Shown: one piece after another, positions 18,731-31,588 of the stretch | How the letters are laid out: each line of letters starts with the position of its first letter | Numbering within the stretch: position 1 is the first letter of the stretch | Assembly: GCA_014925825.1 (NCBI GenBank) | Contig: JACGCK010000005.1 | Coordinates: 124,001-188,000, forward strand | Reading direction: 5' to 3' | Length of the DNA stretch: 64,000 bases | Origin: Pholiota molesta | Taxonomy: Eukaryota; Basidiomycota; Agaricomycetes; Agaricales; Strophariaceae | Position numbers and translations under genes: made by a program | Notes under the pieces: generated by a model | Database searches by the model: none | What the model saw: only the letters and a program-made list of their open reading frames with translations | What the model was told of the DNA's origin: nothing

Positions 18731-19704
18731 ATGGCGTCCCGTGGGCTTCCTGCCAACCACGTCCTCGAACGAAGTCAACTGGAGCACTTGCCCAAATCGT
18801 CCACCAGTGCAACACCGTGCACTGCCCGCTAACCCTCGAGCTCGACCTCCCAATCGCAGCGCGAAAGGGATCAAGTCAATACTCCATTCTTTTTACTTCT
18901 CGATGGAACAGTCCTTCTGCCCAGGCAACCAATGTTTTTGCTGCTCGCCGGACTTTGGAGCACAGCCCTACTTCTAGTACCTCGTCTAGTTCTTCGATGC
19001 GGACACGGGGAGCTTCTAGTTTGGCGTCATCGAGGACGACTTTACCGAGCGAAGAAGAAGAAGTCAACTCGCAACAATTGGATGCCAGATACGATGCCCG
19101 TGCCAAGATCAATAACGAGTGCGTACATTACATATCACAATTGAGAACATGTTATAATATGTTAGCAATAAAATAGGCGCTCGCCAAACGATGTTAAAGA
19201 TGCAGTTGGATTCAATTGGGATAAAGTTACGGAAGTTGCGGCTATCTTTACTCAGGAGATGAACAAAGTATGGGCAACGGGTCTTCACCCTCTTGTTGCT
19301 GGCGATGTTGCGGCAGGTAAGTACTTCAATTCATTACCACATTCAACAAACCATTGGACGCTCTGCCAGATGATGAATCAGAGCTGACTCGTGTGATGCG
19401 CGCGTACCACTTATCCAAGGCACGAAACCCCTCCGAGCTTCCCAACTGGCTCTTCAGTGAGAGAGAAAGAGGTCAACTTGGTGGGTTACTACGCGCCGAG
19501 GTCCCTAGCGACGATAGCCAGTCTAGACCACCTGGCCGCCAACGTAACCTCGAGACCGGCGAAATTTCTACTCCCAGGACTCCGGAGCGGCGCCTGAAGA
19601 ACATTCAGAATTTCCCAACGCCCATAAACAGACTTCCGCCCACCAAGACTTCCGGGGTGGACCGTTTAAAGATGATGAGGGAAAAGCGCAGCGATCGTTT
19701 GTAA
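18731..19704 (+). CDS. Unrecognised fungal protein, possibly with a Mso1-like segment; 5' end uncertain
   Basis: Coding is supported from about 18870. A Ser-rich stretch is followed by EEEVNSQQLDARYDARAKIN, an intron (donor GTGCGT near 19120), an exon with FNWDKVTEVAAIFTQEMNKV, a second intron near 19316-19369 and a final exon. The final exon has ELTRVMRAYHLSKARNP and ELPNWLFSERERG, then a basic tail RLKMMREKRSDRL before the TAA. The RVMRAYHLSKA-PNWLF pattern faintly recalls the N-terminal region of Mso1, a Sec1-binding exocytosis protein; I cannot confirm this. The ATG at 18731 opens a frame that stops early, so a first exon or a missing base must be assumed. Confidence 0.5.
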
Positions 19705-20057
19705 AATTTTCTGTACTTGTGCAAATCCCGATATCTTTGGAACATAACTTGGGGATCTGAGGTTTTCTGTCATTTCAGCTGGAGGCAGCTCGAGGCATGT
19801 CTCTTGCTCTTCGTGATTGCAGATTCCAGAATGACGTGTATTGGCACATCAGAAAGGCTGAATCTTGCCATGGGGCAGCTTCTACGCAGAAAGAATCAGT
19901 CAAGATTGGCTGATCAACAAAGAATGTAAAATAGGGAGGCTACAATTTTCAATCTATTAATACACGCCCAGCGATACAAAAATAGCGTTCGGGTCAGGCC
20001 TTGCCGCAAGTTGCCGCCTTGGGCAGGCCCTGTGCAGGCTTGCCCTGAGGGCGCACT
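19705..20057. other. Intergenic, no gene seen
   Basis: 3' flank of the previous gene, followed by a GC-rich patch at about 19990-20055 with repeated TTGCCG/GGCAGG-like words. No coding potential could be supported. Confidence 0.4.
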
Positions 20058-20669
20058 CGATTGTTCTTTTAAGATCCCATCAAAATGGCCTAAATTGGCA
20101 CGAAAGGGTCCTCGCCCCTTGATCCCATCACAAGCCGTGTGTGCCGCCCGTGCCATTCTCTTGCCGCGTTCCCATACCTCCGACAATTCCGTTTTAGTTG
20201 GGCTATAAATTAGTAAGCATTCCCACCAATAGAATAAACAGAAAACAAATGTGCTGCCTATATACCCAGCCTCAAACCCCCGGTCTTAGTTTCTCATCAT
20301 CATAAATTATAGTCTTTACATTTCTTTATGAATGGGTTTTACACCCCATATGGCATGAGATATGTGTGAATGTGTGCAGCTGCATTGAAATGCACATTTC
20401 ATGTACTCCTTTATCAATGTGTGACTGTTACATAATCACAACAAAGATCAAGCCGCGTCCGGCATCCGTGGTGACTCTCTCGGCAAACCTTAATATGCTC
20501 ACACTCTCGCCCATACCTGGCATTTGGCATAAGTTTGCCAAAGGCTTTAGATTTATACTGATATATATTACTTTATTGCGGCGGTGGACCGAGCCATCAT
20601 CAGGGTTCCCGGGATGACGTCCTTTCGGACTCTGAAGGGTCCATTGATGGGATCTTAAAAGAACAATCG
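20058..20669. mobile_element. MITE-like element with 26-base perfect terminal inverted repeats
   Basis: The 26 bases at 20058-20083 (CGATTGTTCTTTTAAGATCC and on) recur perfectly inverted at 20644-20669. Weaker similarity continues inward (TGGCC/TGGACC, CGAAAGG). The 560-base interior has no ORF with recognised domains. Size and ends fit a non-autonomous DNA transposon. No matching target-site duplication is visible beside the ends, so the true boundary may lie slightly outside. Confidence 0.55.
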
Positions 20670-21422
20670 TGTTATGACTCGGCTTGCCCTCTTTCCCTCT
20701 GGCTGCTGGCAATCTTTCATCGGCAAAATTGCTTCCTGGCCAACAGAAATCGCTCTATATTTAAGTAACACGAAACGACGAGCTTGTACTTTGCTAAGAA
20801 TAATCGTTGGTAACCAACTGCCCGAAGTGCCCATCATGCATTGACGAAGGCTGGCATCGCAACTTGGGTGATCTCTGCTATGTTCACAGACTTGTCGAAT
20901 GATGTTGGAACAGTCATTTTGGACGTTTGTTGCACAACGATCTCTTGTCTGGAGGTAAGGCTGGCATGGTATCAGATGGAATGCTGCGTAGGGGGGATTC
21001 AAGCGGAATCACCTCCGGATGATGATTGGCCCAAGATTAGTCCAAGGAATAGCAGGACCCACGGCAGCGGAACAATATCAATTGCCATATGCGAATGTTC
21101 CACCCCATCATGGGTGTTACCATGACGGTTTTCGCACTCTGCGTTGCTGACAGAATAAATAGCTCCTCATCCATTCAGTTCCTCACCCTTTCCTTTCGAC
21201 CGCCCTTTTCGTCTCTTTTCGTTCTTTCTTCGTTCTCTTTCGAGTTGATTCTCGACTTGTCAATCTTTCATACCTACGAGGTGAGCTCACTGATTCCTAT
21301 CTCCTCCTTACCATCCTTACCTTTTTTCCACTAGAAAATCCTCTTTGACAGAGCCCTAAAGTAGCAGTCCTCAGGAGGTCACTTATTTTCGACAGAACAT
21401 CCACAGTCTTTTCATTTCTACC
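20670..21422. other. Intergenic region before the cupredoxin gene
   Basis: No gene recognised. The last 200 bases are pyrimidine-rich on the plus strand (many TTTCGTTCTTTCTTCG-type words), typical of strong fungal promoters, and probably include the 5' UTR. A donor-like GGTGAGCT near 21280 with TTTCCACTAG near 21336 could be a 5' UTR intron. Confidence 0.35.
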
Positions 21423-23123
21423 ATGGTTCAAATCGCTACGCTCTTCGTCGCCTCTTTAGGCCTTCTCTCTGGTGTTGCGAACGCCCTTCCTCGCCCAGAC
21501 AGCTCTATCAATGAGCCTGCTGTGTCGGCGCCTGACGGCACCCCAATCACCGACACTTCCATGCCACAGTAAGGCATTCTTTCATATTTCCGAATAATCC
21601 TTGGAGCTAAATTAATATTTAGGGCAACTTCCTCGACCGATAGTAGCATGAGCTCGGATATGAGTTCTGGTAGCATGAGCTCAGACATGAGCTCTGGTAG
21701 CAGCTCCGGTAGCAGCAGCTACGGTTCCTCCAGTGGATCGGGCAGCAGCAGCTGGGGCTCGGGCTCGGGTTCTAGCAGCTATGGCTCTGGTTCAGGCTCC
21801 AGCTCTAGTAGCAGCTATGGCTCATCAGGCAACTCCTGGAACTCTGCCTCCGATAATTCGATGACCAGTGTTGCTGTTACCAGCACCTCAACAGCGTGGA
21901 CGTCGTATTCTACCCCATCCTATGGATCGGGCAGTTCCAACTGGGACAGTTCGGGGTACAACAACTGCGTGTCACGTATGTATTCCTCTTTTTAGAAATC
22001 ATCGGCCTTCCGAGTGCTTACACGCTTTACACCCTTTAAAGAATGCATGGCTAGCTATGGTAGCCCCCCTTCCATGTACACGCCACCCAGCACCACCACC
22101 AGCAGCGGCTCTTCCGGTGGCTCGTCGATGTCTTCCGGCTCTGGTGCTACCCACACTGTCATTGTTGCGCCTACCCAAGGTGTTCTCCGCTATGTACCTT
22201 TCGCCTTGAACGCATCCGTTGGTGACACCATCCAATTCATGTGGGGAGCCAACAACCACACTGTCACCAAGTCCTCTGAGCTCACCCCCTGCAACAAAAC
22301 GTCTGATTCGCCGTTCACATCGGGCGAGCAGAACAAGGGCTTCATGTGTTCGTCATTTTGTCTCAACCGAAATAATCATATGTGCTCACTTAGTCCAAAA
22401 GTCTCCCAGGTTGTCAATGATACCAACCCACTCTTCTTCTACTGCGGTACCCCTACTCACTGTCAAAAGGGAATGTTCGGTATCATGTGAGTCCATCTTT
22501 TCTTGACGCTGCGATGATTGTCTGATCGGGTGGTCTCGCTAGCAACCCTCCCAATGCCGCTGGTGCTGCCACCTCTGTTTCAAGCATGATGCCATCCATC
22601 GCTGCCAACGTACGTCCTTTTTGGCGAAGACTCATTCAGTTTGAGGTGACTAACGATTTTGATCCAGAGCTCTGATGTTATGGGTTACTCTGCGATCGTG
22701 GCAAAGGCCACTACGGGCAATGCCCTTGCTGCCACCTGGGGTTCCAACATCGACATGGGTGGTCTCCCTGAATGGTCCCACGAATTCATCGCTGAGAACG
22801 TCCTGTACACCCGTAACTTCCTTGCTGCCAACTCTGAAGTTCTCCAAAACGACGGATCGGTCAACCTCGGTGCTGCAGGAAGCAACCCGCTGATGATCCC
22901 CCAAGATCTCTCTGCCGCCCTCTCCAACGCCTCCCCCGCCTCATCGACTGGATCTTCGGCATCTACCACGCCAGCGGCCGCGGCTGCGAACTCGCCTTCG
23001 AGCGCAGCTTCGACCTCTGCTGCCGCCTCGACCACTCCCGTCAACAGCGGAGCTCTCTCCGTGGCGTCGTCTAAAGTTGTTGTCGGCCTTGTTGCTGCTT
23101 TCGCTACCTTCATGATGCTGTGA
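21423..23123 (+). CDS. Secreted serine-rich cupredoxin, predicted GPI-anchored
   Basis: Extracellular blue-copper-like protein at the cell wall; the fungal family is often called extracellular serine-rich protein. Signal peptide MVQIATLFVASLGLLSGVAN. Exon 1 ends at 21568 and exon 2 spans 21623-21975, a low-complexity Ser/Gly stretch. The cupredoxin domain follows: HTVIVAPTQGVLRYVPFALN, DTIQFMWGANNHTVTKSS, then PLFFYCGTPTHCQKGMFGII carrying the Cys-His-Met copper ligands. After NMGGLPEWSHEFIAENVL comes a Ser/Ala-rich stalk and a hydrophobic tail (SGALSVASSKVVVGLVAAFA), a GPI signal. One donor is GTTCGT (near 22350), and it joins KGFM to FSQVVND. No frame break. Confidence 0.9.
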
Positions 23124-23549
23124 TGTGTTTGAAGCTTCGGCCAGAGTGTAGATCTTTGGACCTTTTAGACTAATGAACCCATCATCATATACCTGTTTTT
23201 GCTTTTGTCGGACATCCTTACTACTATTTTAGTTCTTACTGGGCTTTCTCACCTCTTTTTTTTTCAACACCTACGTTAGTAGTTTCGCTTGCGGCTACAG
23301 GAAAGAATCTTTGTCCCCCCCCCACCCCGCGGTGTTGTCCCTCATTTGTATTTTGCTCCCTAATGCAACTGTAGTTTGACACTGCAACCACTGCAACCAA
23401 TACTTACTTGGAAAAATAGCATTGTACTTTGTTGCACAGGCAGGTAAAAGCTACTTGATTTCAGTCCACACAAGGCTTACATGGGATAGACATTCCGTAA
23501 ATTTTTGAAGGAAGTTACTTGGTCAACGTACTTAGGTCTAGACTTCCTG
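23124..23549. other. Convergent 3' region
   Basis: About 425 bases between two convergent genes, with a CCCCCCCCACCCC run near 23315. No gene seen. Confidence 0.5.
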
Positions 23550-24721
23550 CTAAAGCCCAAAAATTTCATCAATTTCATCCGTAACTTTACGCTTCTTTTT
23601 CCGGGGCACTGGAAGACTATCAGAAATCTTTTGCGTCTGCTCCGTATCTTTGCGTGCTTTTTTGGAAGCTGTACGTTCGATAACGACTGAAAACAATGCA
23701 GTAAGGATATGGACTTGAAAATATGGGATTCGACACCTACCAGATACTGCTGAGGTTTGTACCAATTTGACAGGTAAGGAATGAGGAGCTAATGTGGGCG
23801 CTTCTGGTGCAGACATGTCTGCGTCTTTTGAAGTCTCCAGTGGAAGTGTGAATTTGGAAACAGAATCATTGATTTGTTGGCTAGTGGGCGTCTATTGGTC
23901 AAGGATCATAAATGATGTCTCAAAAATTCAAATTGAGATGAAGAATACCACATACCGATATAATAGCTAGAAGATTTGTGACAGAAGAATATGTCTTCGC
24001 CAATATTTCCTGCAATTCCATAGAAATGGCTCGAGTCCTCGAAGATATTGCTACAAACATGAGGAGAATTTGGAGGAACGCAGCTGATTGGAGTGAACGA
24101 TGGAAGGATCTAATAGATGACCGATATTCAAGAGGGAAGATAGAAAAATAAAATACAAAGACTGACTTATATGCTCTGAGGCATATTTCGGACATCTATA
24201 ACATTGAATGTGAATACAACTCGGACCAGAGATGATACTGAAAACCTGTGCCTTACCTTTTCCATTAGCTGTATAGCAGTTTTATATTGATTTCCTTGAT
24301 GGGTTAGGTATTTTTGGTTGGGAAAATGTGTCCATGGGCCTTTCATTGAACGTGAACTTTCGCAGAGAAATCAGCAAATCTGCATATGTAATGTATACTG
24401 GAAAGTAAAGGCTGTGTTCACCTACGTTTCCGTTGAACCATAGAACGTATAACGGAGAGCAGCAAGTGAATCTTGAAGATTTAGGTTAGCCACCCTTTCA
24501 ATATATCGTCGCACTTCAGCGATATTCCGCCAAAAGAGGGCGCCGCGATGTTGGTTTTTATTTTTGTAGTATAGCCTCTGGAGAAGTTGCAGCTCCGTCG
24601 CCAGAAGTGTCAAGTTTGCTTGTAGGCGTCTTGACAGAAATTTGAGGGATTTGAGCTCAGCATCGATTGATCCATGTCGAGACGGTTCTATTGACATCCT
24701 GGGTGTATGGTCCGAAGACAT
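23550..24721 (-). CDS. RMP1: RNase MRP protein subunit Rmp1-like
   Basis: Subunit of RNase MRP, which cleaves pre-rRNA at site A3. Start MSSDHTPRMS at 24721. The diagnostic block LYYKNKNQHRGALFWRNIAE is in exon 1 (near 24550). Further exons give GPWTHFPNQKYLTHQGNQYK, then the helical segment SAAFLQILLMFVAISSRTRA and ELQEILAKTYSSVTNLLA. The last exon is basic (KKARKD, PRKKKRKVTDEIDEIFGL) and probably nucleolar. Four introns. It shares a 179-base divergent region with the AP-1 beta gene. The family call rests on the YKNKNQHR motif and gene length. Confidence 0.82.
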
Positions 24722-24900
24722 TGGTAGTAAGAGCGAAAGGGAGTTTGGAGGATGGTCGCTCGGCACAAGCCTGATCACATTACGGCAGCGGTATGATCAC
24801 CCGAGTTGGTAATGCTGTTTGTGTTACTGGCACCAACCTCCAACCTAGATCTCCTCTTTGTACTTTGATCGCGCCCCTTATACTCTGGCAGGGCGCTGCA

Positions 24901-27592
24901 ATGGCGCAACAGGGACAAGATGCAAAATTCTTTACCAGAGGAAAGATCGAGGTTCGTTAATGTACATATCCGACATCGGCGCGTTATATTGACGCTGGTG
25001 TGGCCCCAGGAATTCCGTGCAGATCTTCAGGCAGCCGAGGCAAAGGACAAGAAATTCGTCAAAAGAAAGACGGTACTGAAGAAGATAGTTGCAAATATCA
25101 CAATGGGCAATGACAGTTGGTAGCATCAATTCCGTCTCAAAATTATGAACTCAATCATATACTCCTTAAAGTGTCCCCTCTCTTCACTGATGTCGTCCAA
25201 TGTTTGGGAACACCACTACTCGAAATTAAGAAAAGTATGTGTAGTTTCTCACTGAATCAAGATTTCACTAATCATGGCCAGTGGTCTATCTCTTCCTTGT
25301 CAGCTACGGAAGATCAAGACCAGACCAAATACACCTTGTCATCCCCAATTTCCTCCAGGCAAGTCCTTTTGCCTGCTGCTACGAAGTACTCATTGTACAC
25401 TCGAATATAAATTTGACTCTATTTACAGGATTGTAATGATCGTGATCCTCTCATCCGCGCGCTGGCTATCCGAACGATGTCCTATATACCCATCCCTGTC
25501 GTCACCGATGCTCTTTCCGACAATCTGCGACATTGTTTAAAGGACCGCGACGCATATGTGCGGAAGACTGCTGCTATATGTGTGGCCAAACTCTACAGCG
25601 CTGATCCTCGAAGGGCGGAGAAGGGTGGATTCGTAGAGCTGTTACGGGATCTCATGCTGGATAGCAACGCGACAGTTGTGGCAAATGCAGTGGCAGCTCT
25701 TTCAGAGATAGGGGACAGACATGACGGTGTGATCTTTAAACTGAACCTAACAACAGCGAATAAACTACTTGCTGCGCTTGGTGAGAGTTCAGAGTGAGTC
25801 GTTCCACTTCTTGGAACTCAGGCATTGTTGACAGATTCGTAAAGATGGGGACAGATCTACATCCTGGATTCACTCTTGCGCTATGTTCCACAACGACACA
25901 CTGATGCAGAAACTATGGCGGAACGAATTATTGTGCAACTTCAACACGCTAACTCGGCTGTCGTTCTTACCACAATCAAAGTTCTACTTTACCTCATGAA
26001 CTACATGGAAACCGTCGCTTAATAGATTATTGTTGCAAGAAAATGGGCCCCCTTTAGGTACGCTCCCGCTATTAACAGTAATTGTAAATAACCTGGACAA
26101 TCTATTGCAGTCACTCTTCTTTCTCCGGTCCAGAAGTTCAATACGTTGCACTCCGGAATATTCTTTTAATCATCCAACGACGACCAGCTGTTTTAAAGAA
26201 CGACGTCAGGGTCTTCTTTTGCAATATAATGATCCAATCTACGTCAAACTTGCCAAGTTGGAGATTATGTATCGTTTGGCGCGTGCTGAAAACGCAACTG
26301 AAGTATTGGCGGAATTGCAAGAGTACAGTTCGATTGATCCAATAACTTGAACGTGGCTAATCACCTTACGCATAGGTATGCTTCCGAGTTGACATCGACT
26401 TTGTCCGCAAGGCAGTTCGATCAATCGGACGCTTGGCTATCAAAGTCGAAGCAGCTGCAGACAACTGTATACAGTCTTTGCTACAACTCATTGAAACCAA
26501 AGTCACCTACGTCGTTCAAGAGGCTGTTATTGTGATCAAGGACGTTTTCCGACGATATCCTGGCAGATACGAGGAATCATCCTATCCTTTGTGAAATCTT
26601 GATTCGCTGGACGAGCCAGAGTCGAAGCAGCTATGGTATGGATCATCGGGCAATTTGCCAATCGGATAGACAATGCAGAGGAACTGCTGGACGATCTATT
26701 ATATACATTCTAGAGGAGAGTACGGAGGTAAGATCACTCTTTCTGGCTACTTGATGTTTGTTGAATACTCTTGATATTAGTTCAACTTGCACTTGTTACG
26801 GCAACTGTCAAAATGTTCCTATACAAGTCTGGCTCCGATGCCGCGAAGGAGCTCGTCAACAAAGTGCTAAAATGGTCAACGAGAAATTGACAATCCCGAT
26901 CTACGAGACAGAGGCTTCATGTACTGGCGGATGCTGGCCATCAATCCTACTATTGCCACTGAGATCGTACTGGCTGAGAAGCCTGCTATTACAACGGACG
27001 CAGACAGGATGGATCGTGGAGCACTTGACCAACTTCTACTCCATACCGGTACTCTGGGTAGTATATACCACAAGAACCCGAAGTACGTCATTTTTTTCCT
27101 TTGATTTTCATGAATGCGTTTAACCATTGGCTCGTTAGACATTTATTCGCATGCTACTGCGCGCTGACTGCACAGCCCAGCCCTCTGTTTCATCTCGCTT
27201 GCTCCTACCCAACTCCCACCAAGTATTGTCGCGTACCAGGGCTGGACCAACGAACCTCGGGCACAGGCCCCCATCGACACAGACGAACCTGACGATTTAC
27301 CACCACCGCCACTGGGCCAAAAACATCCATTGCAGATGACGACAACGAAGATGACGACGAGGGATCGGACCAAGATGACGACGATGCAGCACCAGTAGCC
27401 CGTGATCCATATTCGAACTTGGATGGTGCCTTTGGGAACTACGTCACGGATCAACCACAGCCTATGGCGGCCAACAACCGAGGAGGAGCAAATGGCCAGG
27501 ATGATCTAGTGTACTTTATCTTTGCATCGATTTCATTCAATATAAATTATAAGGGCTATACAGGGAAAGGTATAAAAGATGTTAGATTATAG
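24901..27592 (+). CDS. AP-1 complex beta subunit (beta-adaptin trunk)
   Basis: Large HEAT-repeat subunit of the clathrin adaptor at Golgi and endosomes. Start [17 protein letters not shown], then [80 protein letters not shown] blocks and an acidic hinge near 27340-27480. No ear domain is visible after the hinge. At least ten single-base losses break the frame: near 26020, 26126, 26223, 26573, 26582, 26595, 26626, 26710 and 27315, each in a homopolymer. Five fall within 140 bases. The C-terminal end is uncertain because of these; the raw frame stops at 27592. Confidence 0.9.
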
Positions 27593-27672
27593 TAATATCG
27601 GGTATGGTCATTTTGGTGTTGTCACAATGTTGGAGACTTGGCCATCTTCGCGGAAGAACCCAAGGAAGAATC

Positions 27673-28674
27673 TTATCTCGTTTGTATAGGTCGCAAAGAA
27701 TTATAATGCTGTGGTAGAAGCAAAATTTTGTTGTGAAATTTGACATTTTTTGCTCACCTCCCCAAGGCCATAGAGTTTTCGGTGATAACTGATCCACACA
27801 GCGGGTTTAACTTTAAGAGCCGTTTCTCCTGACGGGTCATGGACCACTATCGGCGGTTGTCCACCTTGAACAACGAATGTGAAGGCGCGACTCAGGGCAA
27901 CGATCTCTGGTTCACCGCCCCAAACAGCTGTATCTCGCACTGTAACGCAATAACCATCAAACTGTTCTCGGGTCATGAAACCAGCATCGAGGGCGCCTTC
28001 AGTGTCTTCACCACCAACTGCAGGTAGGAATGGCAAGAAGTCGTCGGGATGAGAATGATGAAATTGGCAGCCGCAGATCGGATACTTGCATACGTCGCCT
28101 GACTTTGAGGGATGATTCCAAGTAACGCCAATTGGTCGGCTACTGCTGAGAAAAGGCAGTGTCCATCGGGATTTATCTATTAAAAAAATGGTAGAATCAA
28201 ATGACGGTGTAATCGGGTGAATGGCTGTGCACATCGTACCTCAGCGATTTCCAAGGAGAAATCTTTGCAGACCTTCCGAATAGCAGCTTCCTCATCTTTT
28301 GCTTCCTGTTCCAGTCGTGCTTGATGCTCTGGATTATCTGGTGCGTATGACTGTGCGAGTACAGCAGCTTTTCTGGCTGTATTGTGAAACAAGGAGGTGA
28401 GCATACCATGGTAAAGAAGCCGCAAAAGACACACTCACCTGTCGTGCTTTTGAACCGGCTTTTGGCGTCTTGTTTTTCCTTGGTTTCTAATGTTGCTGCC
28501 TGCTGGTGAGGTCCATGTCGTTGAGCAAATTAGCAGACTCTGCCTGCACAGTGGTGTCATTAGAATCCAGTTGCGCAAGCAACTCGTTCATCAGATCGTC
28601 GTCGTCTTGGTTCATGGTAGGTTCTGGTAGAGGAGATGGCTGTGGGGCCTTCTTCAGCTTATTTCGTTTACCAT
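27673..28674 (-). CDS. OTU-family deubiquitinase (OTUD6 type)
   Basis: Cysteine protease that removes ubiquitin. N-terminal part DDDDLMNELLAQLD and ETKEKQDAKSRFK is acidic, then coiled (ARKAAVLAQSYAPDNPEHQA, AKDEEAAIRKVC). The OTU catalytic motif NPDGHCLFSAVADQL holds Asp and Cys near 28170. After FLPFLPAVGGEDTEGALDAG, the segment WGGEPEIVALSRAF leads to WISYHRKLYGLGE, and the catalytic His (EHYNSLR) is on a tiny last exon near 27710-27673. The best start is the ATG at 28672-28674, if one G of ATGGG was lost; otherwise use the ATG at 28615. Another base is missing near 28054. Confidence 0.88.
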
Positions 28675-28885
28675 GGTACCGGAGTGGATGCAAGGCCGCA
28701 GTCGTGGGTGGAGTGTTTTTGACATTATGCACACAATCTTATTTATCTGGATGGGGATCGACAGTTGCAAACACTTGACTCATCCATCTCTGCTATTTCA
28801 TCAATCAACAACCAGTCAACAACACTCTCGCGTCCCACTCTTCTGTCTTGTCGCTCGCTCATTCACGACCAGCTAGCCCAGTTCT

Positions 28886-31588
28886 ATGACTTCTGCCCCT
28901 CCGGTCAATCCTATTCCCCTTGAGCGTCTTCTCCATGACCTCGCTGCGTCCATTCGCGAAACAAGCGCTGAAGAGTCATGGGCGACGGTAGAGAGCACTG
29001 CAAGAGAACTTGCCAATCATTTACGCGTACGAAATGCTTCTGGTATGTCCCCGAGCTTATCCATAATCAAAGATGCGACTATAATATGTCTAATCTTTCG
29101 CAGCGGATATTCATACGATCCTCGGAAAGACGGAGCTCCCACAACGTTGAAGTCTCTCCTGGAATCAGGATTGTCTGGATCGAATATTCTAGATGATAGC
29201 AAGACTGGCCCACTTCTCGAGGTCTTGCGGGTGGGCGCCAACCTTTGCATGGACCATAGTCAGTAAACCTCAACGAGCGCTTACGGTTTAACAGTGCTCA
29301 CCTGGCGATTCAGATGAAAATCGAGCTGCGCTACTCGAAGTCGGATTTCCGCAGTCTGTGCTGTCAATCCTAGAGGCATATGCAGACACGATTCCAACAC
29401 CCCCAAACGCGAAACCCTTACCCTTGTCTAACTCTCACCTAAAGATCGTGCGAACTTCAATTGGTGTGCTTTGAATGCGAGTATTGGCTTTGGTGAGTCA
29501 TGATGTATTCATATATTATATCGTAGGATCACTATGACCAATTCCGAATTAAGATCTTGTGAAAGCTCGCCTAACTTCTTTGGAAGCTGCACGGACAATT
29601 ATCAAGTTGTCCTCAACAATATACCCTCCTACTGCTTGGACTTCACATTTGGACAATCCTTCCAAAGAAGCTTTCATCGAAGAATGGGATCTGCGAAGTG
29701 GCATTTCGAACTGGGCATGGAGGACCGTTTCTGCTCTTAGAGATGGTCAAGACGAGAGTAAGATTTGTCATCGCACCCTTTCGTGCCATTCAATAATCTT
29801 TCACGATACCACAGGCTTGCAAATTATCAACCCCGACGTGTTACCATGGATCACCGCCCCTCTTCTCAAGTTCTGTCCCCACAATCAAATTTGAATTCAT
29901 CACTTGCTCAGTGGGACGAAGACATGCTTGACAACCTGGTACAGACAGACTTTGACTTCTTAGAGGAGTCATGTACCTTGATCGAGGCATTATCGCTAGA
30001 CGTCGAAGACTTCCGTTTGGAGTTGGCGCGAGCTTCTTGCTACCCTGAAGATACCAAATCTGTGCCCTGCCTAATCACCATCCTCAACTTTATCGAACAT
30101 GGCACATATCCGCCTCTTTGGAAAATCCCATATTCACTGAGGCCGACAGGAAAAATAAGGAGAAAGCATTCGATATTTGTAAAGCAGCGTTGATTAAAGC
30201 GGTTGTTGAAGTGTTTGGAGAAGAGAAGAATGAAGATGTGTTGTGGACAGATGCAAATTCCGAGCAACCAGGAGGCCCTCTCGTTGAGAAGTTTGTCCAA
30301 TGGATCAGAGGATATATTGAGCACGTTGCAGTGGGCACATCAGGGACCGCCAGAGACGATATGACTATCTGCGCCAGTCTGTCATTAGGGAACCTCGTGA
30401 GGAAATGTGAGTAATTTCCAGATTAATAATCAACAACACTATTCTAATGGTGACCTGTCAGCGAATGTTGCGACTGCTCTTCTGTCCTCCCCTTACTCTC
30501 TTGCACCTATCCTCGCTTCCCCTCAATTCATCTCACCTTCGACCGATATCAAACTAAAGCATGGAATTCTTGGTCTGCTCAAGCACTTGTCCCAATTTTC
30601 CAAACTTTCCCCAATCATTCCAGCTTCTCTGGCGGACGTCGGAATTATAGAACGAATTGCTAGAAGCGGAATTTGGGACGAGAAAAGCGATGCTATGGCC
30701 GATGTCATACAGCTGAATGCCATTAGCGTCGCAAAGCATATGTGTCATGCGAGCTGTACGTCTATACCAGATGATCATTATTCCATATCTCCTACAGACG
30801 TGCTGATTTAAGTTGACAGTGGATCATGCATTCGCACTTGTGCTTCCCAGCGACAAAGATAAACCGACAGGACTATCCCAAATTCTTGCTTTAGTCAAGC
30901 GCTCAGACTCTGTATCGATTAAGAGCGAGGGTCTCGTGTTCTGGTCACCGTTGTGAAGGCTGTGTGGCTCAGCGATCGAGTTGCCGAGGAACAACAGAAA
31001 AAGAAAGAACAATGCATGGCCATTCTTCTCACAGCGGAATCTGCAAAGATCCTCACTGGCTCATCGCTCGCAGCAACAAGTACCCGCTGCTTGTTAACGA
31101 AGGCATCGTTGCCAGTAGTTTGTTATCTACCCACAAACTAGGAGGTATAGCATTTTCCTTATTTCATACTATACCACCCGCTAACTATAATATCTCAAAA
31201 CAGCATCACTCGTACTTGAAGCGTTAACTATCCCACCCAATGGAGATGCACCCCTATCGCCATCGACAAGCAGTGAAATTACTTCCGCTCTGCCAACGCC
31301 CTCGTCAAGAAACGATGGCTTACCAGTCCCACGGCATGCGCTCGATATGCTCGTCTTCGTCCTGAGAAACGTTGACAATCCTGTCAACTTCCCGATCGAA
31401 GTGCGAATTAACACCTGCACTTTTTTTCTCAACTACAGAGGCATATACCAGCCGCCTCTTTAGCGAACATCAAGGACACTGTTATCCCAGTGGTCCAGCT
31501 GGTGGTGGAGGATTCGGAGGACGCCCCAGAAGATGCGAAGTTGGTGAAGGCGGCGAACCTCCTTCTCGAGAATTGGAAACGGTCTTAA
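28886..31588 (+). CDS. Armadillo-type helical protein, possibly smgGDS (RAP1GDS1)/Bem4-like
   Basis: Start MTSAPPVNPIPLERLLHDLA. Successive helical units look like armadillo repeats: LEVLRVGANLCMDH, ENRAALLEVGFPQSVLSILE, MTICASLSLGNLVRK, ATALLSSPYSLAPILASPQF, KLKHGILGLLKHLSQFSKLS and ALDMLVFVLRNVDNPV, ending LLLENWKRS. The order and the SLSLGNLVRK-type block suggest the small-GTPase GDP-dissociation-stimulator family, but this is similarity by eye. About nine introns. Frame breaks by one missing base near 29471 (TTT), 29875 (CCCC) and 30120 (GG). Divergent from the OTU gene with about 210 bases between them. Confidence 0.65.
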
